A DNA stretch of 33,996 bases, from assembly GCF_000003605.2 (NCBI RefSeq), contig NW_003146809.1, positions 1-33,996 on the forward strand, read 5' to 3'. Origin of the DNA: Saccoglossus kowalevskii. Its lineage: Eukaryota > Hemichordata > Enteropneusta > Harrimaniidae. The notes under the pieces are model-generated. The model was not told where the DNA came from. It did not search any database and worked only from the letters and a program-made list of their open reading frames with translations. The number at the start of each line of letters is the position of its first letter. Position 1 is the stretch's first letter. Shown here piece by piece: positions 1 to 9,225 of this stretch. The position numbers were made by a program, and so were the translations under genes.

Positions 1-290
1 TTGATTTTTGATATTTACTGATAACAAATATAGAAAGGTATATAAAATGAATTCTTAATTTTTAGGTAAATGCATTTATGAATAATGTTGTAAAGTTGAC
101 AATTTAAAACGCTGTTGAAGTCCAAGAGGTAATTGCCAATACTGCGCAACTTAACGAAAGGCCTGCAAACGCAGGGATACAACTTAGGGTTTCTAGCCTT
201 TGTACCTTATAGTGACTGTAGGATATTAACTATTAGGTCCGGTGACACATCGGAAAAGCTGAAACACGTTTTACACTGGAATAATGAGAT
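1..290. other. Left flank of the transposon, no gene seen
   Basis: AT-rich sequence with no open frame of note and no recognised motif. It ends at the target-site copy ATTAT (291-295) that borders the transposon. Confidence 0.5.
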
Positions 291-295
291 ATTAT
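291..295. repeat. Left target-site duplication ATTAT
   Basis: ATTAT abuts the left TIR and is repeated at 2547-2551 just outside the right TIR. Low complexity makes chance possible. If the TIR is read as starting at ATAAGCC (294), no clean duplication remains. Confidence 0.55.
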
Positions 296-499
296 AAGCC
301 CCTTTCCAATTCCATCCTCCATTGTATTTCCCATGATGCTTAGAGAGAGGTCACGGGGTCACGGGGTATAAACATTGAGTACAGGAAGCAGCACTGATAC
401 AAGTACTATACACAACAAGCTCTATTTTTTCCAGAAACCAACTATTTAAGGTGAGTTTTCTCAATATTTTTCACTGTGATTAACTTAAACCTTTGACAG
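296..499 (+). repeat. Left terminal inverted repeat
   Basis: Inverted partner of 2343-2546, and inverted identity could begin at 294. It contains a repeated GGTCACGGGGTCACGGGG stretch (349-366), a TATAAA box and a consensus splice donor (AAG|GTGAGT at 448-456). It ends at CTTTGACAG, after which the two ends diverge. Confidence 0.93.
367..372 (+). promoter_or_regulatory. TATA box inside the left TIR, likely promoter of the SAP-SWIM gene
   Basis: TATAAA follows two GGTCACGGGG-type direct repeats. Transcription starting about 30 bp downstream would give a short untranslated exon ending at donor AAG|GTGAGT (450/451). The next good acceptor is TTTCAG at 1309-1314, four bases before the SAP-domain ATG. 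The same box exists inverted in the right TIR, pointing inward. The role is inferred from position and spacing. Confidence 0.5.
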
Positions 500-1318
500 A
501 TTAGTTTATAGTGTGTTTTAATTGCAAAGGAAATCTTTATTTCATTAAATGACTCAGTTTGTTCATAATATTTGTAGTCATATAAAGCTTTGCATTATTG
601 TCCATTTTTTTATAGTTGAATAATTTAGTCTTAACATTTTTTTTATGTAATGTGCTAGCTTAGCCTTGTCTAATTTGTTATGTGCATTTCCTATTTTTCC
701 TATTATTTATTCTTAAACATTGCCAATCCCACCAGGGAATGTGTAAGTGTTAATAAATTTCAATTACTTGTTGGATACCTTGACATTTCAGCACAGACGA
801 TGTTCATTGAATGTATAAAAAAGGCTTTGTGAACATTTTTAAATAAGTTAACTTTTAACAGCAAAGCACGCTTTACTGGGTGTTGATTTTTTCTGTTCAT
901 CTGATTTTTTCCAGTGTACAACAGTACAGGAAGTGATCCTAGTGTTAGCTTTTTAACAGTTCCATGGTTAACAAAGAACCATTTAACAGTTTCTTTCATA
1001 ATAATTTAAACTGTTGACTCGGCTGTAACCAACATTTAACATTTTTAAATTTGTTGTTTAGTTAAATCGTGTCCTCTCAGCCTATATCTACTTTAATGAG
1101 TGTATAGGACCGTACTATGGATATATGCTGATGCTGTGTGGTAATTTGTTTTATTATAAAAAAAAATGGGAATCACTGTTGTATCCAGTAATTTTGTTAC
1201 TCATTCCAACTTACTTGTTTTGCTAATTTAGCCAATTTAATGCCAAACCGGTGTTGGACAGATTTGTGTATCAGTACAGTAATTGCTGAAATGTTTTGAA
1301 ATGCCATATTTCAGGTCA

Positions 1319-2362
1319 ATGGATAATCCAGATACCCATGAATTATATGACAACTTTCAAAGATATGGTGTGCCACAGCTCAGAGAATTCCTACGAAAAA
1401 GGGGTCTTCCTGTTTCAGGACGGAAGGATGAGCTCGTTGCCTTGGCATATGCTGCATCCCTGATGAAATTATCATTAGTGCAACAGCTGCAGAGAAGTCA
1501 GCAGACAGAGAACAACAATATGCAGCAACACTGATGGTGGATGGAGAGAGACTTCCAGATCCTTTTATTGATCTCAAGTCTTGTTGGGAGGATGAGAACA
1601 CTTCCATTTCAAAGTGGCCTCCAACTATGATAACTGATGTTCAGTTGTATCTACAGCGCCATAAAACAGACATAGAAAGTGCCAACCTGTCAAAGAGACT
1701 GTTAAAGGATTACAAAGAGGGGAAAGCATTCAGCTACTTTTCATCTCAATTTCTCTTTGAGATATTTTATCACCCAATATCTGCTAATAGTCCCTACTGT
1801 TTCTTGAAAACAAAGTGTACGCCATCCCAAAGGATCAGTCATGAACCTCACAATGTGTGGGTTGCAATAAATAAATAGAGTGGAGAAATTAAGAGTTCCT
1901 ATTGCACATGTGTAGCTGGGTGAGCATAATTTTTTTTTTAATTTAGATTTAAAGTAATATTTTGACTGTTAAGGCTGGTAAAGACGGTGACTGACATTTG
2001 TACAAATTTGGATCTCAATAATCAATACTTGAAATATGATACAGGTGGGGGCATTCTTTATTATAATGAATTTACCTCTAATTTACATCTGTCACAACTG
2101 AGGAAATTCTAAAACTAAGCAAAAAGCAATTTGAGTGGTCACTATTAATTATTAAATTTTGCTAAATTGTTAGTTCTGTTAGTTCAATAATTATGCAAGT
2201 CTTCTTTTTTAATGTACTTTATTTTACAGACTTGGCCGAACCTGTAATCATGTTGGAGCAGTTCTGCTTAAACTTGATTTTTGCTGGAAGTATGGGATAG
2301 TTGTGAAATCAAAGACCTCATTGCCTTGTACATGGAAAGTGGCTGTCAAAGGTTTAAGTTAA
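1319..2362 (+). pseudogene. SAP-SWIM transposon protein, broken by a frameshift and a stop, one intron inside the zinc finger
   Basis: The ATG at 1319 follows acceptor TTTCAG|GTCA, and the upstream exon is probably the noncoding one in the left TIR. Residues about 12-45 form a SAP helix-turn-helix (VPQLREFLRKRGLPVSGRKD), a DNA-binding fold. A frame change lies near 1460-1530: the SAP frame ends at a TGA (1532-1534), and the continuing frame, open from LMVDGERLPDPF, runs on. An in-frame TAG sits at 1876-1878. After it comes YCTCVAG, then intron 1920-2229 (GTGAGC...TTTTACAG), then LGRTCNHVGAVLLKL. Spliced, these give the SWIM pattern CxC...CxH. The stop TAA (2360-2362) lies within the right TIR. 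The family often continues into a YqaJ/exonuclease or transposase region, which is missing here. Domain calls rest on motif recognition. Confidence 0.85.
1920..2229 (+). other. Intron splitting the SWIM zinc finger
   Basis: GG|GTGAGC at 1918-1925 and TTTTACAG|A at 2222-2230 join as GG+A (Gly) and place CTC and CNH of the SWIM motif in one frame. The acceptor has a T-rich tract. This shows that the transposon gene depends on splicing. Confidence 0.8.
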
Positions 2363-2546
2363 TCACAGTGAAAAATATTGAGAAAACTCACCTTAAATGG
2401 TTGGTTTCTGGAAAAAATAGAGCTTGTTGTGTATAGTACTTGTATCAGTGCTGCTTCCTGTACTCAATGTTTATACCCCGTGACCCCGTGACCTCTCTCT
2501 AAGCATCATGGGAAATACAATGGAGGATGGAATTGGAAAGGGGCTT
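2343..2546 (-). repeat. Right terminal inverted repeat
   Basis: Reverse complement of 296-499 with one visible mismatch. It carries the last codons and stop of the SWIM reading frame on the plus strand. On the minus strand it carries the same TATAAA box and splice donor as the left TIR, pointing into the element. Confidence 0.93.
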
Positions 2547-2551
2547 ATTAT
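2547..2551. repeat. Right target-site duplication ATTAT
   Basis: Direct copy of 291-295 immediately outside the right TIR. Confidence 0.55.
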
Positions 2552-3600
2552 TATAACTTTACAAACATCTTGTACAAAGTGACACTAAATCGCAGGCTTT
2601 TCAAGTCTTTGCATGTCCAACAAAGAATCAGCTGCTAGAGTGTAAAGTAGCTATTGTGTGATTATTTTTGTAATATCAACATTCATCAATCGAACATGTA
2701 TTTTGAGCATGTGCCTTCAATGGAGGATTGTATGTTGCTATGGAAATTCTCAACTGTATAAGCTATTCAATACACATAGCACGTTTCGTGTTATGAGTTG
2801 ACAATTTAGATTTATTGAATTATGTTGATATTGTTATGTAAGCAATGTTTCATATGCAGGACACATTGTCGACGTTATTTAGTGAAAAAAAAAATCCGAT
2901 GCTTGGAAAATTCAATATTAGTTTGCACAAGTGAACTCTCTAATAGTATATTCAAGTAGGTGTGCTATGTCATTATAAGTCACGTGGCCAAAACACGTGA
3001 CCACCATAACAGGTCAGACAGATCATGCGTACCACTCTCAACGACCATTTCATGTGGTTTGATAACAATCACGTGGACTGTGTAGAGACGGGCAAAGAAT
3101 ATGTAACAAAGGCGCTAGGATGTGTGATACGATCTAGCTGTCATAACATACCAAGGTGAAACGCTTACAGGTTTCACGCATCACACAGAATTTGTATCAA
3201 GGTGCGGAATAGAGTCCCCACAGGCACAGGAATGTAATCTTCTCTATTCAACAGCTTTTTTGGACGGAAGGGATGTTGATATAAAATTATACCAGAATAA
3301 ACAAGTCATACGGTTGTTAATGGAATTTTAACGAATCAAAACCAACTATTTTTTGAAATGGCGGATTTAATTTGATAGATACTGCTTCATTTTGGTGAAT
3401 TTTAAGATTTTAATGATGCTGTTTATTATTCGAATTTAAAAACTATATAAATCTCTATATGTGTGAAATAACATGCTTTTCAAGTGTAGCTCTGCTTTTC
3501 GAGACGGAACTAGATCTCGGGCAATTTACTTCAAATTCAGTGGAACGGTTAACCATTATCGGTAGTTGATGTACAACACTTTCATTTGTTGATTAGACTC

Positions 3601-3625
3601 AAAATGGCCACCTAGTGGCCATTTT
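3601..3625. repeat. Perfect 11-bp hairpin with 3-nt loop
   Basis: AAAATGGCCAC, loop CTA, GTGGCCATTTT. The arms are exact reverse complements. No oligo-T tail or gene lies next to it, so its role is unknown. Confidence 0.7.
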
Positions 3626-3780
3626 CTTTTTGACAAATGTTATTGTTAGGCATATATCATGGCATGACGTGCTGAATTATTCAAGTTACTGACACCGAGT
3701 AACGAAAACATCGAGTTACAAAAATGACCACGCCCATATTGTAGAATCCAGACCCACATTTGCGAAACCTCGTCCAAATT

Positions 3781-3907
3781 GTAACTCGAGCTTTAATTAA
3801 TAGTTAACCAAACATCGAGTTACGGACAACACAGATTGTTTACTTTGTTTAACGTTCAAATTTAGTAACTCGAATTTTAATTTTCAGTTAACCGAACTTC
3901 CAATTAC
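3781..3907. repeat. Two degenerate 43-bp direct repeats, 84 bp apart
   Basis: 3781-3823 and 3865-3907 both start GTAACTCGA and share TTTAATT and GTTAACC at the same offsets, with 9 mismatches in 43. The first copy also has inverted ends (GTAACTCGA/TCGAGTTAC). A partial third copy lies at about 3690-3719. Confidence 0.55.
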
Positions 3908-6838
3908 TGGAAATATACAGGCCTTATCCAATATTAGTAAATTTGAGCCTTGGCGAGCAATTAAACACAATTACTAAACAAATGTAATTATTAATTTGTT
4001 TATATCTTTGAAAAAATTCTTTTTACAAAATCACAGTGAACGAATCGATCAACGTGAAAAACCCTAATCTTACAGCACCTGGTTGTATGGAATTTCACTC
4101 GAAAAGACACACTGTCTGATAAATATCATATACGTCCCTTAGTCGCCACAAGGAGTGTAGACTCATTGCTAAAACGCACCTCATAATGGTATTTGATTTG
4201 GACTAGTATGTGTTATAACGCGGTACTACTGAGGAAGCGGCCGATGGCGTCGTAAATATTACACGATACTGGCCGTTCTACTCTGTCACGAAGCCATTTG
4301 TATCACATGTAAATAAATAAAATATTCAGAAAAAAACACCGCACATAGTTGAGCTCGAATTCCCTTGACGCTCGATCCTCGGGCTCATTCATTGGTAATC
4401 GACACGGGCAGCCCGGGCAGTCACGAGAGGTCGCGAATGTGATTGGAAGCGCCTCTAAAGTATTAGGCGTGGCATGTGACAATTTATCATAAATCAAATG
4501 TAGCGATGTGAACGATAACTGAGTCGTTAGTAAACTATATAGTGAAAAATTAGGGAACCAATAATTAGAGTTAACTGTTCCAATTATTTGGATTTTTATC
4601 CCTCAAGTAACCGATCGTAAAATGTCAGCTCAATCTCCGTCTGACTGAGAAGGACATCTTAGGATACCTACTATAGAAGTATCGATTTTGGACAATGCAT
4701 TGAAGAAAATATTCCTTGTATTGCAGAAGAGGGCGCAATTAAATACACGTAGGTTGCGTAGAATCTGTCAAGGTACAGCGATGAGGTGATGGCCGTATAA
4801 TTATTACATGACAAACACAAGTAACACTTTTTTAAATAACGAAAGTGCAAAATTTTATTTTATTTCTGAAACTCGAGTTGTCTAAAAATAGAGACCATGG
4901 AGTGATAATCATCTATAGCATTCTATATAATTCCCATTTCAACGCTATTTACATACCGTGAAATATACATGACGTGATAAAATCATTGTCATCCCCGCGT
5001 GACTTCCAACTGCGACCGTGCTGTCGACGCTCTCATGGGACCGGGACGACTGCGTGGAAGCTAAGCGGAGGGATATTATAAATATCAGTTCGTGCTCCAC
5101 TCTTACACGAACAGTAGTGTATAAATATTTGAGTCTACAGCATAAAGGGGATTACTTTTGTGTAATTGTATTTTAAAAGTTAATATAAAATGGTTGCAGT
5201 TGCAAACCACATCGACTATGACACGTTTATTTAAGAGGAATATTTACACAATGATGACTATACAGAAAAATAACATGTTGTATATCGAAAAATTCTTATA
5301 TTGAATTATTTTCCGACTTAAGGTAGCAAGAAATTTTTTTTTCATTTTTTCTAGATTTTTCAAAAATTGATAAAACGGTTAATTTAAACCGTGATACATC
5401 ATCCAGGCTTATCAAAAGATCAACAATTTGGAAAAACGCTGCTCAAATTAGTGTTTCATCGAATGGCTTTCGTCAACGTCCAAAAAAAATCATTAATATA
5501 TCTAAAAGATTCTCTTCCTTACTACGTTCGGATCCCGTAACCTTTACCTTAATGGAATTAGCAGAAATCAAACTGCACTGAGATACGAATACCTATAAAT
5601 TATCGCCTGTTAATAGATGCCTTGAACGACCTTGCGTATTATGCTCATTATGAGTGTCCAGTGCTTACATGACCCTAGTATCGTGCAATGATCCAGAACG
5701 ATCAATCGACGATGAAACACTTTTTATCACCTAAAATCATGACGCAGAAACAATAAATCCCCAATAAAAGGTGTTCATTCTATAACACATCGTGCTCAGA
5801 ACTACCATCTATGTCAAACGTGATCTCCATCACTGTTAACCAACCTAAGGCCGTTACCGGCATACTAAGCGACGTTATGTGGTGTCAAACCGGACAATTT
5901 ATAACAGTACTTAAGTGGGTAAGGATATGAAATTCGCAAGATTGAATTTTTCTCAATATAGCATCATAAAATGTAATTAAATTTACACCTACTGTGAATT
6001 TACGACGTCATTATTGATTAAAAATATATATACAGTTGACCCGAAATTCTCGAATACATGCATTCACTGAATAACTATAAGGTCTATGACTTGACCGAAC
6101 GTGGATCGCGGTGTGGTGTTAACTTGTTTGAAAGCGACTATTCATTTAAAGAGCGAGTGTCAAACAGAAGGACGATTTTCTATAATTCCGGTTTATCTAT
6201 ATATTTGTTTCAAAGTTTGAAAATATAATGTATCATTATCGGATGTTCTCGGATGACACGTTTGGAAATGATCATGATCAAACTAATCCTAGCAACTCGA
6301 ATATAATAAGTAGCAATATACACATCAACGAGTAGCAGAGTATCCAGTTACCCGACCATTCATTCTATTTTACCCACTGTGTACATTTCACGGCCATCGT
6401 GCATGTTTATTAAATACATCTATCCTCATTTATTTTTGCACGGGATTATTTGGGATAGCAAAATTAACGATGGGTGAACGGCATATTCGTTTAGAAAATT
6501 ACAAACGCCCAGTTTGCCAAAGACATATAACAATTTACACATCATTTACATTCGTATAATAACACGACCTTGATACATAGAGTATAAAATATGACCAATC
6601 AAACCGTACGAATGTTATCAGTGCCGACGACAATGGCGCATTATCACGGTTAGATCTGTGACACATCACAAGTGTGATTAATTTATTTTTATTTCTAATC
6701 TCGCTGGGAATCAATTCCAAGTTGATGACTGTTTTTAATTGAAGGTTGGCCGCTATTTCCCCCTTATTGTTTAACGAGGATGTGATTAACTCTCGCACAC
6801 TATACTTCAATTTAGAAACCCTCGCTATATAGTGTTCA

Positions 6839-6915
6839 GAGCACGTGCATTACATCGTGCTTAGACGGCGCGCCCTCTAGCGACGAAGCTCTTACGTGAC
6901 GTCAACATGACGTAG
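6839..6915. promoter_or_regulatory. Candidate regulatory cluster: CRE, CTCF-like core, E-box
   Basis: GCACGTGC (6841-6848), CTCF-like core GCGCCCTCTAGCG (6870-6882), a perfect CRE palindrome TGACGTCA (6897-6904) and a CRE half-site TGACGT (6908-6913) sit within about 75 bp of otherwise AT-rich DNA. The site lies about 2.1 kb beyond the 3' end of the receptor. Motif matches only, and function is inferred. Confidence 0.35.
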
Positions 6916-8958
6916 ATAGATCAAGGCAAAGTTATCCAAATTGTGTGTGGTTGTGTGTCAGTAGTCATTATATGAAAATATGAAATTCCTCAAAATATAT
7001 ATTTCTATTGGCGGTCAACAAATTATAAAATAATTCTAAAGCACGCTTCGCCATACCAAAGTGTCGTCGAATATAGGTCATAACCGAACACCCCCGTGAA
7101 GACTCTCTCTTGAAGGGTCTCTCAGAAAGCTCATTGCTTGTTTCCCGATGTAGTCATAGATAATGGACTATCAGCATACATGCTATATTTCGTGTTTTAG
7201 ACTACAATTACAAACACACTCCCAAATTGAAACAGTAAATTATTATCACAAATATACTAACCTAAATATAGAACCAAACTACAATATGCAAGCTTTCATT
7301 GTTCAGATGTTATTTTGTTTAATTTGAAATAAATAGTCATCACCGAGGGGGGGGGTCTTTTTGTTTTCTAATTGTAATTCTAACACGTAAGTGTGCTGTT
7401 GTTTTAAACGCTCACATTTGTTTAATGGACTAATGGAACATCAAGTTACGAGAAAGTCTACAAATTGTTCGATACATGTTTCATACACATGCGTGGAGTG
7501 GACAAACCAAGTCTTGTCGATTACAGCACCACTGAAAACTATACCATATCTTCTTAAGTTATATTGTACATTTTTAAAAAAAGAATGTCAATTAGCTAGT
7601 TGTCGGCATGAACTCTTTATTGTATCCCTGATAAATATGATAGATATGCCAGTAATTAAGAACCTAATCTAGTGGTATAATGTGAGTAATTTTCTCAGCG
7701 TGCTTACACTGTACACTAACCGACGCCTTCATCGTGACAATAAACTAATTAAATAGCCACCAACCACCATGTACTTGGTGTGCATACCAGGCATGGAATA
7801 GAGTTAGTTTTTGTAAATTGAAACCAGTATTTTATTGATTTAACTGCTATCGGATTTAAACCAACGCTAGCGTTCACAGTATAAGGCATAATCTGACTTG
7901 GTACAAATTCAGGAATATACTGTTATAAATGTTAAGCGATTGAACTTTGAAAACGTACGCGAGAAGGAGCTGTAACAGCCAAACGTTTGAAGCCGGTTAT
8001 AATTATGTTTTTTAACTTTCAAAGTAAATGGCATTAGTCTCATTTACTGCATTAAATTGTTCAATCTCACTGAATTTGTAGACTTGAAGCTCATTTCACT
8101 CGCTTAAGGTGTAAATGCAGTTCATTGGACTTTCTCAGAACAAAATGTGTTAAGTTATTAAAATATTCAATACGTATATTGATAATATCCAACTTTATCA
8201 TTGTAAATGTTTAAAGTTTTAGAACTACCCAACAAATATACTAGTATTTTTAATCCCAATACAAAATGTGTTGATTATTTGTTTGTTTATTATCCCAAAC
8301 TAACACATCGAGGTCCCATCAGTCTGGTTTAAGTTGTCATACTGTTCTATTAACACATGTCTACACGGCGGGTAGTAGTGCAATAGTCGTACGCATAGAC
8401 ACGTAATTTGTTTTCATAAAAATCATGTTTTTTACCATATGATGTACTTAAAGTAAAATATGACTATTAACGTTCGAGTAACTAAAAAAATAGTACACTA
8501 TTCGACTTGGCAATATATAATGGTGTACTGATTTATCCCATCAGTATGTTCAGGTAAATATAATGAATAACCATATTTCGATGAAAATGTTGAAATGCAT
8601 AATACCAATAAATATAATACCTTTGGTATATAAAACGTATATTTAACTAGCGAAATATTAATGAAAAAAGAAGTTGAACAGGTTAAAATTAAATATAAAA
8701 TGTTGGTATTAGATTTGTGCGGAAAAAGTTTTTAAAATCTTTCATCTGGCGTATAGCTCAATGTAATTATTTGAACTAAAAACTAAGACCCAAAATCATT
8801 AAAAATAGAAGAACTTATAAAAAATCATTGTTATTCCAAAATTTCTATTCATAATTTTACTCCCAACCTTCATTCCCTAATAATATCCCATGTCTCAGTG
8901 TGCCCCGGTCTTGTGTTAAATTTTAGCATAAATATCATTTCAATATTGAATAGTCAAA
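6916..8958. other. Intergenic, no gene recognised
   Basis: AT-rich with only short open frames. A run of G (about 7346-7355) is the only obvious compositional feature. The 93-codon plus frame at 7391-7672 has no recognisable motif. Confidence 0.5.
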
Positions 8959-8964
8959 TTTAAT
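8959..8964 (-). terminator. Possible poly(A) signal of the receptor gene
   Basis: On the minus strand this reads ATTAAA, the common variant signal, about 70 nt after the receptor stop codon. No AATAAA was seen between 8400 and 9032 on that strand. A more distal signal is possible. Confidence 0.25.
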
Positions 8965-9032
8965 TCACAAAAACAGCGAACACGTATTGGTGGCGACAGC
9001 ATCTACATCATGGGGTAAATTTAGTTCCATTT

Positions 9033-9225
9033 TCATAAAGATGTCTCAATTGCATCAATGGATTCTGCGGCAGTGTTCGTTATTTCTCCTATGGACTGGT
9101 AAACAACTCGGCAATCATCGGGCATGACTTCACTACTAACGATGTTTGTATCCCGATCACGTGTTGCGGCTGCCATATCATCACGCCTGCCATTGTACTG
9201 ATGTTTGCTACTCCCGGAGTCGTTC
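9033..9225 (-). CDS. Receptor exon 11: C-terminus ending in ETSL
   Basis: Residues 909-972 and stop TGA. The exon is polar and acidic and ends AIETSL. T-S-L fits a class I PDZ ligand (S/T-x-hydrophobic), comparable in role to the ESDV end of vertebrate GluN2. Acceptor TGTTTTCAG|G restores Trp909 with the preceding TG. Confidence 0.82.

Larger units (their letters stand above)
296..2546 (+). mobile_element. DNA transposon with 204-bp TIRs carrying a SAP-SWIM gene
   Basis: The two ends are inverted copies: 296-499 matches the reverse complement of 2343-2546 with one visible mismatch (T at 445 opposite the complement of G2398). The ends begin AAGCCCCTTTCC. ATTAT directly precedes the left end (291-295) and directly follows the right end (2547-2551), which fits a 5-bp target-site duplication. 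The interior holds a spliced SAP-SWIM gene on the plus strand. Near-identical TIRs suggest a young insertion or gene conversion, while the internal gene has a frameshift and a stop. SWIM fingers occur in MULE and KDZ/Zisupton-type transposases and in YqaJ-recombinase proteins of invertebrates, but I could not assign a superfamily. It is probably an internally deleted derivative, because no catalytic domain is visible. Confidence 0.9.
2552..6838. other. Intergenic, no gene recognised
   Basis: Stop-rich AT sequence on both strands. Visible structure: three CACGTG E-boxes within 95 bp (2981, 2994, 3070); a perfect hairpin (3601-3625); a degenerate GTAACTCGA repeat family (3690-3907); a GC-richer patch at 4350-4460 with a 64-codon minus-strand frame that I do not recognise; and two TATAAATA boxes (5077-5084, 5120-5127) ahead of a 14-codon frame at 5190. 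None of this amounts to a supported gene. Confidence 0.55.

Noticed and set aside
1380..1607. Minus-strand frame in the transposon
   Set aside because: Antisense shadow of the SAP-region coding sequence.
4303..4497. Minus-strand 64-codon frame (CPGCPCRLPMNEPEDRASREF)
   Set aside because: It is GC-rich and looks coding in places, but no family is recognised and no splice partners or neighbours support it.
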